Of a stretch of 64,000 bases of DNA, positions 16,517 to 24,534 are shown one piece after another (position 1 is the first letter of the stretch; each line of letters opens with the position of its first letter). Below the pieces are notes generated by a model that ran no database searches, was not told where the DNA came from, and saw only the letters and a list, made by a program, of their open reading frames with translations. The stretch lies in assembly GCA_016709305.1 (NCBI GenBank), contig JADJNA010000021.1, forward strand, positions 7,540 through 71,539, in the 5' to 3' direction. The translations under genes were made by a program, and so were the position numbers. This DNA is from Candidatus Villigracilis saccharophilus (GTDB lineage: Bacteria; Chloroflexota; Anaerolineae; Anaerolineales; Villigracilaceae).

Positions 16517-16555
16517 CGGGAGCTTGCTCCCGAATTTCCGACAGCGAGCTGTCGG
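16517..16555. repeat. Two adjacent perfect hairpins before herA
   Basis: CGGGAGC/GCTCCCG (16517-16532, TT loop) and CCGACAGC/GCTGTCGG (16538-16555, GA loop). They occupy half of the 75-nt gap between the HAS-barrel gene and herA and could act as an attenuator or mRNA stabiliser within the operon. Confidence 0.6.
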
Positions 16556-16580
16556 AGTCCAGAATGGTTTGGAGGATATT

Positions 16581-18272
16581 ATGGAAAATAAAATTATCGG
16601 CTACATCGTTGGCGGCGGACTGAAGGAGTCTTTCCGCGTGCGGTTGACGGTTGACCCGCTGACGGTGCAGGAGGGGGCGTTTGTGGTGATCGAGAGCGGG
16701 GACTATCATTTCTATGGACTTGTGACTGATATGCAGCTCGGTGCTACGGATGACCGCTTTGCGGATGAGAAGTCTGACCGATTGCCTGCGGCGCTGGCGA
16801 AGGCTTTGCATGGACAGACTCTGTATACCAATCTCGAAGTACTGCCCGCGTTGATGCTTGAGCGCGGGCCTGACCCTGCTTCGGCTGAGTATGATATTTG
16901 GGTGAAGAAGATCGGCGATACAGTTCCGCATCCGATTCCAGTGAAGACAGTGCCGCCGCATCATTCGCAGGTGCGGATGGCTAATGAGGGTGACATCGCC
17001 GAGATATTCGGTGACCCGAATGTGGACGGTAAATTTATCATCGGCTACACCCGCGAGCAGGGACATCCTGTTTGCATTGACATGGAGAAGTTCGTGCAGA
17101 GGTCGTCGGGGGTGTTTGGGGCGACGGGCACGGGCAAGTCGTTCTTGACACGGCTGGTGCTGGCGGGGCTGATGCACTACAACAAGGCGTCGGTGTTGGT
17201 GCTGGACATGCATAACGAGTACGGGTTTGACGATGTGGCGTCAGACACGAAAAAAGCCGTGACGGGACTCAAGACCAAGTTCAAGTCGAAGATTCGAGTC
17301 GTCGGCTTGGGAGCAGGAGCAACCATCAGAGGGCAAGTCCCCGACTTTAATTTGGAAATCTCAACAGGCGATATTTCCACAGCTGATATCGAAACGTTGA
17401 GCCGTGAATTGAATCTGAAAGAGACTACGCCCACCACGTTGAACGCCTTGTTCGGGTCGTTCAAGAATGAGTGGTTCGCGCGCTTCAAGGCGATGAATCG
17501 CGACGAGGTGGAAGTGGAGGATGAGAAAGGAAAGATGAAGCGCGTGCCGCATCCCGATAGTGTAGCGGCGTGGGCGAACGATAACGGCGCAAATGTGATG
17601 GCGGCGGAGGCGCTGCACGATAAACTGCGGCGCTTGTTTGGCAAGCCGTATATCGTCGAGAAACCCGCCGCGGACAGCGTGAAGAATATCATCGACGCGC
17701 TGGAGAATGGTCAGCATGTGGTGCTTTCGTATGGCGAACATGAAAGCGACCTGGATTATCTGCTCGTGTCGAATTTGCTGACGCGCAAGATCCGCGCGGC
17801 GTGGGAGAAGAAGACCAATGAATTCAGGACGCACGGGAAGAGTGAGCCGCGTCCGCTGGTGATCGTGGTGGAGGAGGCGCATAAACTGCTTAACCGTGAG
17901 ATGGCGGCGCAGACGACCTTCGCGACCATCGCGCGCGAACTGCGCAAGTATTATGTGACCCTGTTGATCGTGGACCAGCGCCCGTCGCAAATTTATGACG
18001 AGGTGATGAGCCAGTTGGGGACGCGCATCAGCGGCTGGCTCGGCGATGACCTGGATATTCAAGCCGTGCTTTCGGGTCTTTCGGGACGGGACGCCCTGCG
18101 CGGTATGCTGGCGCGACTCCAACCGAAAGAGGAAGTTCTGCTGTTGGGCTGGGGCGTGCCGATGCCGCTGCCAGTCAAGTCACGCAGGTACGATGATGCG
18201 TTTTGGAAGGAGTTATTGGGAGGGGGAGGGAAGAAGTCCGAGGCGCAGAATTTGAAGGAGTTGGGGTTCTAG
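16581..18272 (+). CDS. herA: HerA-like DNA translocase ATPase
   Basis: 563 residues, a FtsK/HerA-family hexameric ATPase. N-terminal HAS-barrel (~1-80), Walker A GATGTGKSFLTRLV (Lys near residue 186), VLVLDMHNEYG after it, Walker B with catalytic acidic pair LVIVVEEAHKLL (~428-440), and the conserved C-terminal IVDQRPSQIYDEVMSQLGTRI sensor/arginine region. ATG 16581 has GGAGG 5 nt upstream; an in-frame start at 16524 lies inside the preceding hairpins. The partner NurA is in the same gene group, so a DNA-end resection or defence complex is expected. Confidence 0.9.
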   Translation: MENKIIGYIVGGGLKESFRVRLTVDPLTVQEGAFVVIESGDYHFYGLVTDMQLGATDDRFADEKSDRLPAALAKALHGQTLYTNLEVLPALMLERGPDPASAEYDIWVKKIGDTVPHPIPVKTVPPHHSQVRMANEGDIAEIFGDPNVDGKFIIGYTREQGHPVCIDMEKFVQRSSGVFGATGTGKSFLTRLVLAGLMHYNKASVLVLDMHNEYGFDDVASDTKKAVTGLKTKFKSKIRVVGLGAGATIRGQVPDFNLEISTGDISTADIETLSRELNLKETTPTTLNALFGSFKNEWFARFKAMNRDEVEVEDEKGKMKRVPHPDSVAAWANDNGANVMAAEALHDKLRRLFGKPYIVEKPAADSVKNIIDALENGQHVVLSYGEHESDLDYLLVSNLLTRKIRAAWEKKTNEFRTHGKSEPRPLVIVVEEAHKLLNREMAAQTTFATIARELRKYYVTLLIVDQRPSQIYDEVMSQLGTRISGWLGDDLDIQAVLSGLSGRDALRGMLARLQPKEEVLLLGWGVPMPLPVKSRRYDDAFWKELLGGGGKKSEAQNLKELGF

Positions 18273-18307
18273 GTTTTTGGGACGCAGAAGAGCGCAGGTT
18301 TCGACCT

Positions 18308-18713
18308 ATGACAAAGATGAAATGGAAAGGCAATAGGATTGTTGGTTGCGCAAGCACGAATCATGCTTCCTGCAAAGGTGAACTTTGGAAATGTGAACGG
18401 TGTCATTAAACAATTTGTTGGGATGAAGGTTCGACAGATTTAATTTATCCATGTGATAAATGCTGGCATGATGTTAAGATACTAGGAAAGGTTTTATTTG
18501 GAGATCAGTGTATGAAACAACATGAAGCAGTTATTGTTGCAATGAAACAAAATGGCGGTTATTCAACGCTTGGTCAGTTATATCAATCTGCGCCAAAAAT
18601 CCCTGGAAGTAGCGGATATTAGGCGAAAAGCTGAATTTGAAAGCAAGGTTTCCCAAACTACTTTTTCCTCAATCAAACCCCTTGTTAAATTTTTAGATTA
18701 CGATTCAGTGTAG
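18308..18713 (+). pseudogene. Decayed gene: zinc-ribbon plus winged-helix segment
   Basis: Fragments read as protein across several interruptions. First MTKMKWKGNRIVGC with CERCH, stopped by TAA at ~18407; in the same frame follow Cys pairs (PCDKCW) and MKQHEAVIVAMKQNGGYSTL, which resembles the winged-helix start of restriction-type endonucleases. A third piece in another frame reads LEVADIRRKAEFESKVSQ to TAG at 18713. AT-richer than herA. One stop plus at least one frameshift and an apparent internal loss indicate real decay. Its place directly after herA may reflect a former defence island. Confidence 0.5.
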
Positions 18714-18780
18714 ACACTTCATACAAAAGTTTCAGAAAGTGCTTTGGCAGAACAAATATTACTGTGAATTTCTCTCGACG

Positions 18781-18813
18781 AAATAACACTGGGCTGACTG
18801 TCCAGTGTTATTT
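18781..18813 (+). terminator. Intrinsic terminator-like hairpin
   Basis: AAATAACACTGG (18781-18792), 9-nt loop, CCAGTGTTATTT (18802-18813): perfect 12-bp stem with T-rich 3' side. Confidence 0.7.
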
Positions 18814-18983
18814 ATTGGGAGCGAGGGGCTGATTGATGGTGAGGCGTGTCTGCGTGAGGTTGGTCAACGGAATACTTCGCATAACAGATTTATGGATAGG
18901 GACGGATGGTGGGAAGCGAGTGATTGAATAGCGGTGAGAAAAGCCCATGCACTGGGGTATGGTTTATTGGCAAAAAATTAGAA

Positions 18984-18992
18984 TGCTATAAT
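18984..18992 (+). promoter_or_regulatory. Extended -10 promoter of the membrane-protein gene
   Basis: TGCTATAAT, a perfect TATAAT with TGn upstream, 38 nt before ATG 19030. A -35 box is poor, as usual for extended -10 promoters. Confidence 0.6.
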
Positions 18993-19029
18993 CTCTTCAA
19001 GAAAAAATCAAAATATTAGAGGTGAGATC

Positions 19030-19809
19030 ATGAAGCAGATTCAATATGCAACATTTTTGGGTGGATTTGTCATTCTCTTATTGGCTTTAGGCTACATTTT
19101 TCAACTCCCTTTTGCTACTAATTTATGGCCCTGGCCCGATGGACGGCTTTCCTATCTGTTCATCGGATCGATCCTGGCCGCGGTCAGCGTGGCGGCCATC
19201 TGGATCGGTTGGACAGGTGAGCTGGGCGCGTTACCCGCTGGCGCGCTCAATGTGTTCGTTATCGCCGCCGCGTGCGCCATTTTCTTTTTACAGCTTGCGT
19301 TAAGAGAAGGCAGCTCCGACTTGTTCATTTATGGATTTGCGTGCATCCTGACAGCGATCGCCAGCATCATTGCGTTTCAGTGGAGCCGTAAATTTGATCT
19401 GCGCGACGCTCGCCCCACCCCAAAACTGGTGCGTGTTTCCTTTGGGATATTCATCGCCGCATTATTCCTGGCGGGCGGCTCGCTGGTGATGAAACTGCCG
19501 ATCTTCCCATGGGTATTGGATCCCAGATCGTCTGTGATATTCGGCTGTATCTTTTTGGGAGATGCGTTCTACTTTTTGTACGGGCTTTTTCAACCGCGCT
19601 GGCATAATGCGCTTGGCCAACTCCTGAGTTTTCTGGCGTATGACCTTGTGTTGATCTTCCCCTTTCTGGCTCTCTTCAAAACCGTAAAACCTGAATACCA
19701 ACTCAACCTGATCGTCTATGTGGCTGTTCTGTTATACAGCGGTGGTCTCGCGGTCTATTATCTATTCATCAATACGCACACTCGAGTGTGGAATTCAAAT
19801 AAGAATTAA
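19030..19809 (+). CDS. Polytopic membrane protein of unknown function
   Basis: 259 residues with about eight predicted transmembrane helices; the first is an uncleaved signal anchor (FLGGFVILLLALGYIF). Short loops carry few charged residues, apart from the basic turn QWSRKFDLRDARPTPK near residue 120. No family motif recognised. RBS AGAGGTGAG precedes ATG 19030 and an extended -10 promoter lies upstream. It is followed 100 nt later by the exonuclease gene in the same direction, so co-transcription is possible. Confidence 0.75.
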   Translation: MKQIQYATFLGGFVILLLALGYIFQLPFATNLWPWPDGRLSYLFIGSILAAVSVAAIWIGWTGELGALPAGALNVFVIAAACAIFFLQLALREGSSDLFIYGFACILTAIASIIAFQWSRKFDLRDARPTPKLVRVSFGIFIAALFLAGGSLVMKLPIFPWVLDPRSSVIFGCIFLGDAFYFLYGLFQPRWHNALGQLLSFLAYDLVLIFPFLALFKTVKPEYQLNLIVYVAVLLYSGGLAVYYLFINTHTRVWNSNKN

Positions 19810-19910
19810 TTTTTTGAATCAGCCACGCGGAAAACTTTGGACCTGTATGGTTGCGTTGTGTCTGGAACAACGGTAAGATATTCCCATACTATAACAAGGC
19901 GGACCTCATC

Positions 19911-20726
19911 ATGTTTGATATTTCCAACGCGCGCTTCGCTTTTCTGGATATCGAAACGACCGGGCTTTCTCCGTGGTTTGGAGATCGGATCTGTCAAATC
20001 GCGATCGTCATCACCGAAGGCAGGCGCATCAAAGCGACCGTTGACCTGCTCCTGGATCCCGAACGCGACCTTTCACCCGCGGCGTCTCACGTCAACGGCC
20101 TGGATGTGTCGAAACTGTCAGCCGCGCCAAAGTTCGCAGAGATCACCGGCCAGCTGGAAGCGTCTTTAAAGGATGCGATCATTGTTTGCCATAATGCCAA
20201 ATTCGACCTGCAATTCCTCGATAACGAATATCGCAAGCTGGGACATTCCGTTGAATATCCGAATTTGATCGACACACTTTTGCTGGCGCGCGACAACTAT
20301 GACTTGGAATCCTACAGTCTGCAATATCTGGCGGATGCGTTCCATGTTTCGAATAGTTTGCAAGCGTCGCATGCCATGACAGATGCGATGACTGCCAAGA
20401 ATGTCTTCTTTGCGATGATGGATGCGCTTAAGCCGAATGGCAAACCGCTCGACGAATATATCGGCATTTATAACTCTCCCGCCTGGCCGCAGGATGGCGT
20501 ATACCTGCCGACCGAACTCAGTGAAGCCATAAATAGCGGAAGAAGATTATTTATCAAATATATGGATAAAGATGGATCGGTTTCTGAACGCTGGATTTCC
20601 CCCACAGAAGTTATGGGCCTTACCGATTACATCTACCTTAAAGCCTTCTGCCATACCCGTGAAGCCGAACGCACCTTTCGATTGGATAGGATCATTGAAG
20701 TGGCAGTGGAAGTGGGGAAGGAATAA
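19911..20726 (+). CDS. DEDDh 3'-5' exonuclease fused to a WYL domain
   Basis: 271 residues. N-terminal DnaQ-like exonuclease: FAFLDIETTGLSPWFGD (Asp13, Glu15), VCHNAKFDLQFL (third acidic residue) and ASHAMTDAMTAKNVF (His and last Asp), the full DEDDh set. From about residue 200 a WYL-type domain follows: LFIKYMDKDGSVSERWISP, YIYLKAFCHTREAERTFRLDRI. WYL domains sense ligands or nucleic acid and are common in transcriptional regulators, including defence-associated ones. A frame from 19851 is open but ATG 19911 has AAGGCGG upstream and matches the family start. Likely role: DNA repair or nucleic-acid turnover with regulation. Confidence 0.9.
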   Translation: MFDISNARFAFLDIETTGLSPWFGDRICQIAIVITEGRRIKATVDLLLDPERDLSPAASHVNGLDVSKLSAAPKFAEITGQLEASLKDAIIVCHNAKFDLQFLDNEYRKLGHSVEYPNLIDTLLLARDNYDLESYSLQYLADAFHVSNSLQASHAMTDAMTAKNVFFAMMDALKPNGKPLDEYIGIYNSPAWPQDGVYLPTELSEAINSGRRLFIKYMDKDGSVSERWISPTEVMGLTDYIYLKAFCHTREAERTFRLDRIIEVAVEVGKE

Positions 20727-20760
20727 AGAGCATCATAGGCCGCTGGCCGGTGTGCTAAGT

Positions 20761-21585
20761 CTATTCTCTACGTATCGCCCCGGCCGCAATGGGATCAAAT
20801 CCATCTGGCAGTTTTGTGTTTTTATCGAAGATGGCGCCTGCCAGGTTTGCTTCTCCAAGATTGGTTCCTCTTAAATCTGCTCCTCTCAGGTTGGCGTCTC
20901 TCAAGGTTGCATCCCACAAATCGGCACCGTTTAGGTTGGCGTTACTCAGGTCCGCTTCGCGCAAAAAAGCCTTACTGAGATTGCCTTTGCTCAGGTCTGC
21001 ACCGGGCAGGGAGGCGTTACGCAGGTAAAGACCCCGCAGGCTTTTCATTCTGGAATGCAATATCTGACCAAGTTCCTGTTCAGATATTGATATCTTAAGG
21101 GTTGCGCCAGCTTTCTTTTGATCAAACCCATCAGGCCAGATCGTTTTTTTATTGTAAATCGTCCCGCTCAGGTCGGCTCCGCCCAGGTTGGCCTGGCTGA
21201 GGTTTGCATCGCTTAAGTCGGCGTCACACAACTCACTGCCGTTCAGGTTCGCGCCGATCAGATCTGCCTTGCTCAAGTTAAATCCTTTCAGGTCAAGGTC
21301 TCTCAGGTCGATGGGTCTTGTACTCATCAACTTGTTCAGTTCTTCCTGCGTAGGCCGATACGCCGTTTTTTCGACCTTTATCTTTTGTTCTTCCTGGATG
21401 GGCTGGCGCGCCGCTTCTTCAGCTTTTCTCTTCTGTTCTTCCCGCGCATGTTGACGTATCGTTTCTTCGGCCTTTTCGTTTACATCATTTGCATTCGTTC
21501 TTGCGTGATTGAATCTAAACCGTTCCTGAATTGCGTCAGGTTTGGCCTGTGGTTCCACTCCCAAAACTTGGTAGTAATCTTCCAT
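20761..21585 (-). CDS. Pentapeptide-repeat protein with truncated J-like N-terminus
   Basis: 274 residues. The start MEDYYQVLGVEPQAKPDAI resembles helix I-II of a DnaJ J domain but stops short and has no HPD motif. A Lys/Glu/Gln-rich region (~30-90) predicts coiled coil. Two blocks of A(D/N)LXX pentapeptides follow (~95-140 and ~190-250), each closed by a matching cap, (T/N)xxxPDGFDxxxAGA. The two cap-bearing halves suggest internal duplication. Pentapeptide proteins form right-handed beta-helices, some mimicking DNA; the target here is unknown. Convergent with the exonuclease gene, 34 bp apart. Confidence 0.85.
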   Translation of the reverse strand: MEDYYQVLGVEPQAKPDAIQERFRFNHARTNANDVNEKAEETIRQHAREEQKRKAEEAARQPIQEEQKIKVEKTAYRPTQEELNKLMSTRPIDLRDLDLKGFNLSKADLIGANLNGSELCDADLSDANLSQANLGGADLSGTIYNKKTIWPDGFDQKKAGATLKISISEQELGQILHSRMKSLRGLYLRNASLPGADLSKGNLSKAFLREADLSNANLNGADLWDATLRDANLRGADLRGTNLGEANLAGAIFDKNTKLPDGFDPIAAGAIRRE

Positions 21586-21670
21586 TGAATTTCCCTGTTA
21601 ACTTAAATTATGAACACTTATTTTATCGCCAGTATACTTTTTCTTGGGCATTTCGTTAACGGTCGTTTGT

Positions 21671-21709
21671 GGTTAAAAACAAACAAGGCAAGCCGTATAG
21701 CCTGCCTTG
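21671..21709 (-). terminator. Terminator of the DsbA-family gene
   Basis: Minus strand: CAAGGCA (21709-21703) ... TGCCTTG (21690-21684) followed by TTTGTTTTT. Confidence 0.7.
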
Positions 21710-21756
21710 AAAGTAAGACTTGAAAAATCTGGAAGCTTTTAAGGTATGGTACTGAA

Positions 21757-22368
21757 TTACCCATCTTTCATGGCTGCGATCTGCGCCAGCGCGTTCTTGA
21801 AGGCCTCATACGGCTGAGCGCCGACGATCGCATAACGCTCATTGATGACATAGGTTGGAACGCCCGTCACGCCGATCTGCTGCGCCTGCTGAACCTGCCC
21901 AGCCACATGAGCGGTGTACCTGCCGCCATCCACGACAGTTTGCATGTCGTCCGCATCCAGGCCGACTTCCTCGGCGGCGGAGCGGAGCACATCCCATTGG
22001 CTGATGTCCAAAGCCTCCGCATATACTTTTCGAAAAACCACATGATGGAACTCATTGCCCTTGCCATACTCGCGGGCGTATTCAGTGGCTTCGTGGGCAA
22101 TGCGCGTATTGTAGATACGGTCTGGAGAATTGAACTCCATGCCGTGGGTCTTTGCCATGCTTTTCAGACGTTCATCTGCGCCATTGGCACGCGCGCGCAG
22201 GATGTAATCAGGCAATTCCATGCCTTCGGGCGGAGTATCGGGGCGCAAATAATACGGACGCCAGTCCACATCCACATTGTGTTCCGCTTTCAGTAAGTCA
22301 ACCACACCCTGGCCGACATAGCACCACGGTCATATGTAATCGGAAAAGATGGTCAGTTTGAAATCCAT
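21757..22368 (-). CDS. DsbA/FrnE-family thiol oxidoreductase, candidate selenoprotein (Sec13)
   Basis: 203 residues if the in-frame TGA at 22332-22330 is read as selenocysteine. ATG 22368 follows AAGGA at ideal spacing and gives MDFKLTIFSDYI, then TGA, then PWCYVGQG. Family members have the active site CPWC exactly here, so TGA replaces the first, nucleophilic cysteine (U-P-W-C). The rest is ordinary FrnE: IYNTRIAHEATEYA, helical insert, GVTGVPTYVINERYAIVGAQ with the cis-Pro loop. A SECIS-like hairpin lies at 22317-22297. A caller that stops at TGA would begin at GTG 22305 and lose the active site. Cytoplasmic, no signal peptide. Alternative: a nonsense mutation or base error. Confidence 0.8.
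22297..22317 (-). promoter_or_regulatory. Bacterial SECIS-like hairpin downstream of the in-frame UGA
   Basis: mRNA GUCGGCC, loop AGGGUGU, GGUUGAC: seven pairs (two G-U) and a 7-nt loop with G at its second position. The loop begins 20 nt after the UGA, inside the window usual for bacterial SECIS elements. It lies wholly in coding sequence. Confidence 0.7.
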
Positions 22369-22455
22369 TGTCAGTCCTTTGTGAGAAGTGTGAAGTGCGT
22401 AGTTAACAGTGGATAGACATTCAATGGCGGCAGGTTCTTACATCAATTGTCATAG

Positions 22456-22565
22456 CGTTGCGATAAGCGAAGCGACGACACTTGCGCCGTACGCCAGTGC
22501 GGTGAGCAATCTCCAACTTGATCAGGAGGTTGCTTCGGGCAAAGAGAAAGAACGCCCTCGCAACG
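22456..22565. repeat. Compound palindromic element, family C
   Basis: Outer arms CGTTGCGA (22456-22463) / TCGCAACG (22558-22565); inner stem AGCAATCTCC (22505-22514) / GGAGGTTGCT (22525-22534). Words such as AGCGAAGCGACGA recur in the element at 54931-54977. It fills the gap between the DUF4173 gene's stop and the DsbA gene start; no ORF. Confidence 0.6.
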
Positions 22566-22572
22566 ACATTCG

Positions 22573-24168
22573 TTAATCAAAATAATTTGGCGAGCAGGAG
22601 AATTCTTCACCCGCTGGAGTTGTGACTATGTTCGGGTATTCGCTGTCATCCACTACATAACTCTTCAGGTCTTTCTTTACCAAAGCCAGCGCCTTGTCTG
22701 CATTGAGACGCGCGAAGTGAAATGACTGCCATGAATATTCGCGGTCATCCAGCCCACGCGTGTATTGGATACAGGCCAGAGACGCGCCAATTTTTTCTCG
22801 AACAGGAACAGGCAGGGACGGGGTCTGATACGCTTTCACCATGGGCGGGATCGCGTCGTCAGATAGGTCCAAAAAATATTGAGCATCCAGATCGACAGTG
22901 TTATTTTTTTGTGCGCGGATCTCGCGTTGGACATTTTGATTCACGATGAACGCGTCCACGTTCAGGATGGGCAGGGAGGTTGCGAATCCCAGCGAGGCGA
23001 TCAGCATGGCAAAGGTGAATAAGTTTTCCTTGCGCAGTATCTCAAGGACAATGGTCGCGATCAAAAGCAGTCCGATCCAGATGAGAAAGACGTGCGTGTA
23101 AGTGCGCAGGCGCGAGAAGCCGTACGCCGCTTCATACAAACTGAGGCGCTGGTACGCCGAAAGAAGCATGACCAGCAGGAGAGCGACCAGCGTGACGCCC
23201 AGCCCTGAGAAAATTTTGCGCTGAATTTCGGAGTCGCGTTTGGTGATGGCGCTAAACGTCAGGAACAGGAGCAGTGCAAAAAAAGCCACGGTGACCAGTT
23301 CGCCGAAACCGCGGCGCGCGTATTCGGCGTAGGTAAATCCGTCAATGTGAATGTTGGTCGTGCCGCCGAAGAAATACTGGAATTGGATCACCACGAATGT
23401 CAGGAAGAGCGCGACCACGCTGCCCAGCACAATGGTCGCTTCGACATAACCGAGGAATGGGGGAATGAAGGGCTTGCCTTCACCTGCAAGTTTCTCATCC
23501 TTTGATTCTGTGGAGGCATGCAAAATAATGCCCGCAAGTCCATACCCAATAACGACGATATATACAAGACGAAAGATCAACTCAGGCAGATTCTCAATGT
23601 TGAACCATTTAATGAGATCGGTCAGACGCTGGCTGAATATGGCGTCTGCTGAAGCGAGCAATGAGGCGAAGATGGCGATGATCGGCAGGGCGATGATAAT
23701 TCCACGCACCACGGGCCAGATGTTGCGCTTTGCAGGTTGAATACCCGCTTCCAATTGCGTTTTACGAATATCATTCGTAAAACCGATCGGACGCACCAAT
23801 ACACTGCCTGCCAGCTGCATGAATTTTCCGATGTAATCAATCATCGTGTACAGATACCAGCGTCCGCCGAGATAGCTGACCGCGAGCAGGATCATCATTA
23901 ACAGTGTGAAAACATAGGCAAGAAAAGATGTCATCGACTCGGCGCGGATGAATGTCACAGCGGCGAAGAAGCCGAATAACGGGAGCAGGATCAGGCTGGT
24001 GCGATTCGGGCGCAGACCGTCGCTCAGTAAGAAATAGAAGGCGGCTGTCAAACACATACTTGTGAAAATGGCAAAGTTGATGCCAGGCGCCTGATTCCAG
24101 AATAGAAAATCGAACAGCCATCCGAGCGCGAAGACAATGATCCAGAGTTTGGTGGGATTGGTTTTCAT
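22573..24168 (-). CDS. DUF4173/DUF4153-like polytopic membrane protein
   Basis: 531 residues with about twelve hydrophobic helices in the first ~400 residues, then a soluble C-terminal tail (~410-531) rich in Asp and aromatic residues. Conserved-looking points are NIHIDGFTYAEYARRGFGELV in a loop and LNVDAFIVNQNV in the C-terminal part, both typical of the family. Start ATG 24168 follows AGGAGAAATAC; a longer frame from 24228 lacks an RBS. Function of the family is unknown. Apparently monocistronic. Confidence 0.8.
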   Translation of the reverse strand: MKTNPTKLWIIVFALGWLFDFLFWNQAPGINFAIFTSMCLTAAFYFLLSDGLRPNRTSLILLPLFGFFAAVTFIRAESMTSFLAYVFTLLMMILLAVSYLGGRWYLYTMIDYIGKFMQLAGSVLVRPIGFTNDIRKTQLEAGIQPAKRNIWPVVRGIIIALPIIAIFASLLASADAIFSQRLTDLIKWFNIENLPELIFRLVYIVVIGYGLAGIILHASTESKDEKLAGEGKPFIPPFLGYVEATIVLGSVVALFLTFVVIQFQYFFGGTTNIHIDGFTYAEYARRGFGELVTVAFFALLLFLTFSAITKRDSEIQRKIFSGLGVTLVALLLVMLLSAYQRLSLYEAAYGFSRLRTYTHVFLIWIGLLLIATIVLEILRKENLFTFAMLIASLGFATSLPILNVDAFIVNQNVQREIRAQKNNTVDLDAQYFLDLSDDAIPPMVKAYQTPSLPVPVREKIGASLACIQYTRGLDDREYSWQSFHFARLNADKALALVKKDLKSYVVDDSEYPNIVTTPAGEEFSCSPNYFD

Positions 24169-24290
24169 GTATTTCTCCTGATTGAATTTCGACAAGGATA
24201 GCCCTGATGGTCTGGCGGAGACTCTCAAAAGGTATCATAAAACATCAAAAAAAAATTCTTACAATTTCATGAGAATATCAATTCCGCCTA

Positions 24291-24319
24291 TTGACATCCG
24301 ATTTATTTTGTGACATACT
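24291..24319 (+). promoter_or_regulatory. Strong sigma70-type promoter
   Basis: TTGACA (24291-24296), 17-nt spacer, CATACT (24314-24319). The only downstream plus-strand features before a convergent gene are the 19-residue ORF and hairpins up to 24530. Confidence 0.65.
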
Positions 24320-24376
24320 TTCATTGTCGGTGGGGGGCAAACAATTTATCAGCCATTTTACGAAATGGAGGAGGTG

Positions 24377-24436
24377 ATGTCACTTATGAATAGTAGTAGT
24401 AAACCCAGCGCTGTGGCATCCCTCTCCGTAATCTAA
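24377..24436 (+). CDS. Candidate 19-residue peptide ORF
   Basis: ATG 24377 directly follows an exceptionally strong, SD-like GGAGGAGGTG; the peptide starts MSLMNSSSKPSAVAS and ends SVI before TAA. An alternative ATG lies at 24386. Its 3' half forms the left arm of the hairpin 24408-24455, so translation would open that hairpin. Serine-rich, no membrane segment. Together with the promoter it looks like a short dedicated transcript: a small peptide gene, a leader or a small RNA. Confidence 0.4.
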   Translation: MSLMNSSSKPSAVASLSVI

Positions 24437-24455
24437 CGAAGAATTGCCACAGCGC
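24408..24455 (+). other. Long-range hairpin overlapping the small ORF
   Basis: GCGCTGTGGCA (24408-24418) pairs perfectly with TGCCACAGCGC (24445-24455), enclosing the ORF stop codon. Confidence 0.6.
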
Positions 24456-24463
24456 CCCACGAT

Positions 24464-24483
24464 TGCCATCCGCAAGGATGGCA
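24464..24483 (+). terminator. GNRA-loop hairpin ending the short transcript
   Basis: TGCCATCC, GCAA loop, GGATGGCA, then GTCTGGTTT. Stable GNRA tetraloop stem; weak T-tail. Confidence 0.5.
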
Positions 24484-24497
24484 GTCTGGTTTAAATG

Positions 24498-24530
24498 AGG
24501 TAGAGGCGGAGCATCGCTCCGCCTCTACCT
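24498..24530. repeat. Perfect palindrome, family A
   Basis: AGGTAGAGGCGGAGC, ATC, GCTCCGCCTCTACCT: 15-bp stem, 3-nt loop. It sits 4 nt downstream of the rhodanese stop and may double as its terminator. Confidence 0.8.
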
Positions 24531-24534
24531 TTGA

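Larger units (their letters stand above)
18714..19029. other. Spacer with terminator and promoter only
   Basis: No ORF with a start and RBS. It holds the hairpin at 18781-18813 and, at its right end, an extended -10 promoter for the next gene. Confidence 0.5.

Noticed and set aside
18308..18420. In-frame TAA in the zinc-ribbon fragment as recoding
   Set aside because: TAA is not a recoding signal here, and further breaks downstream show decay.
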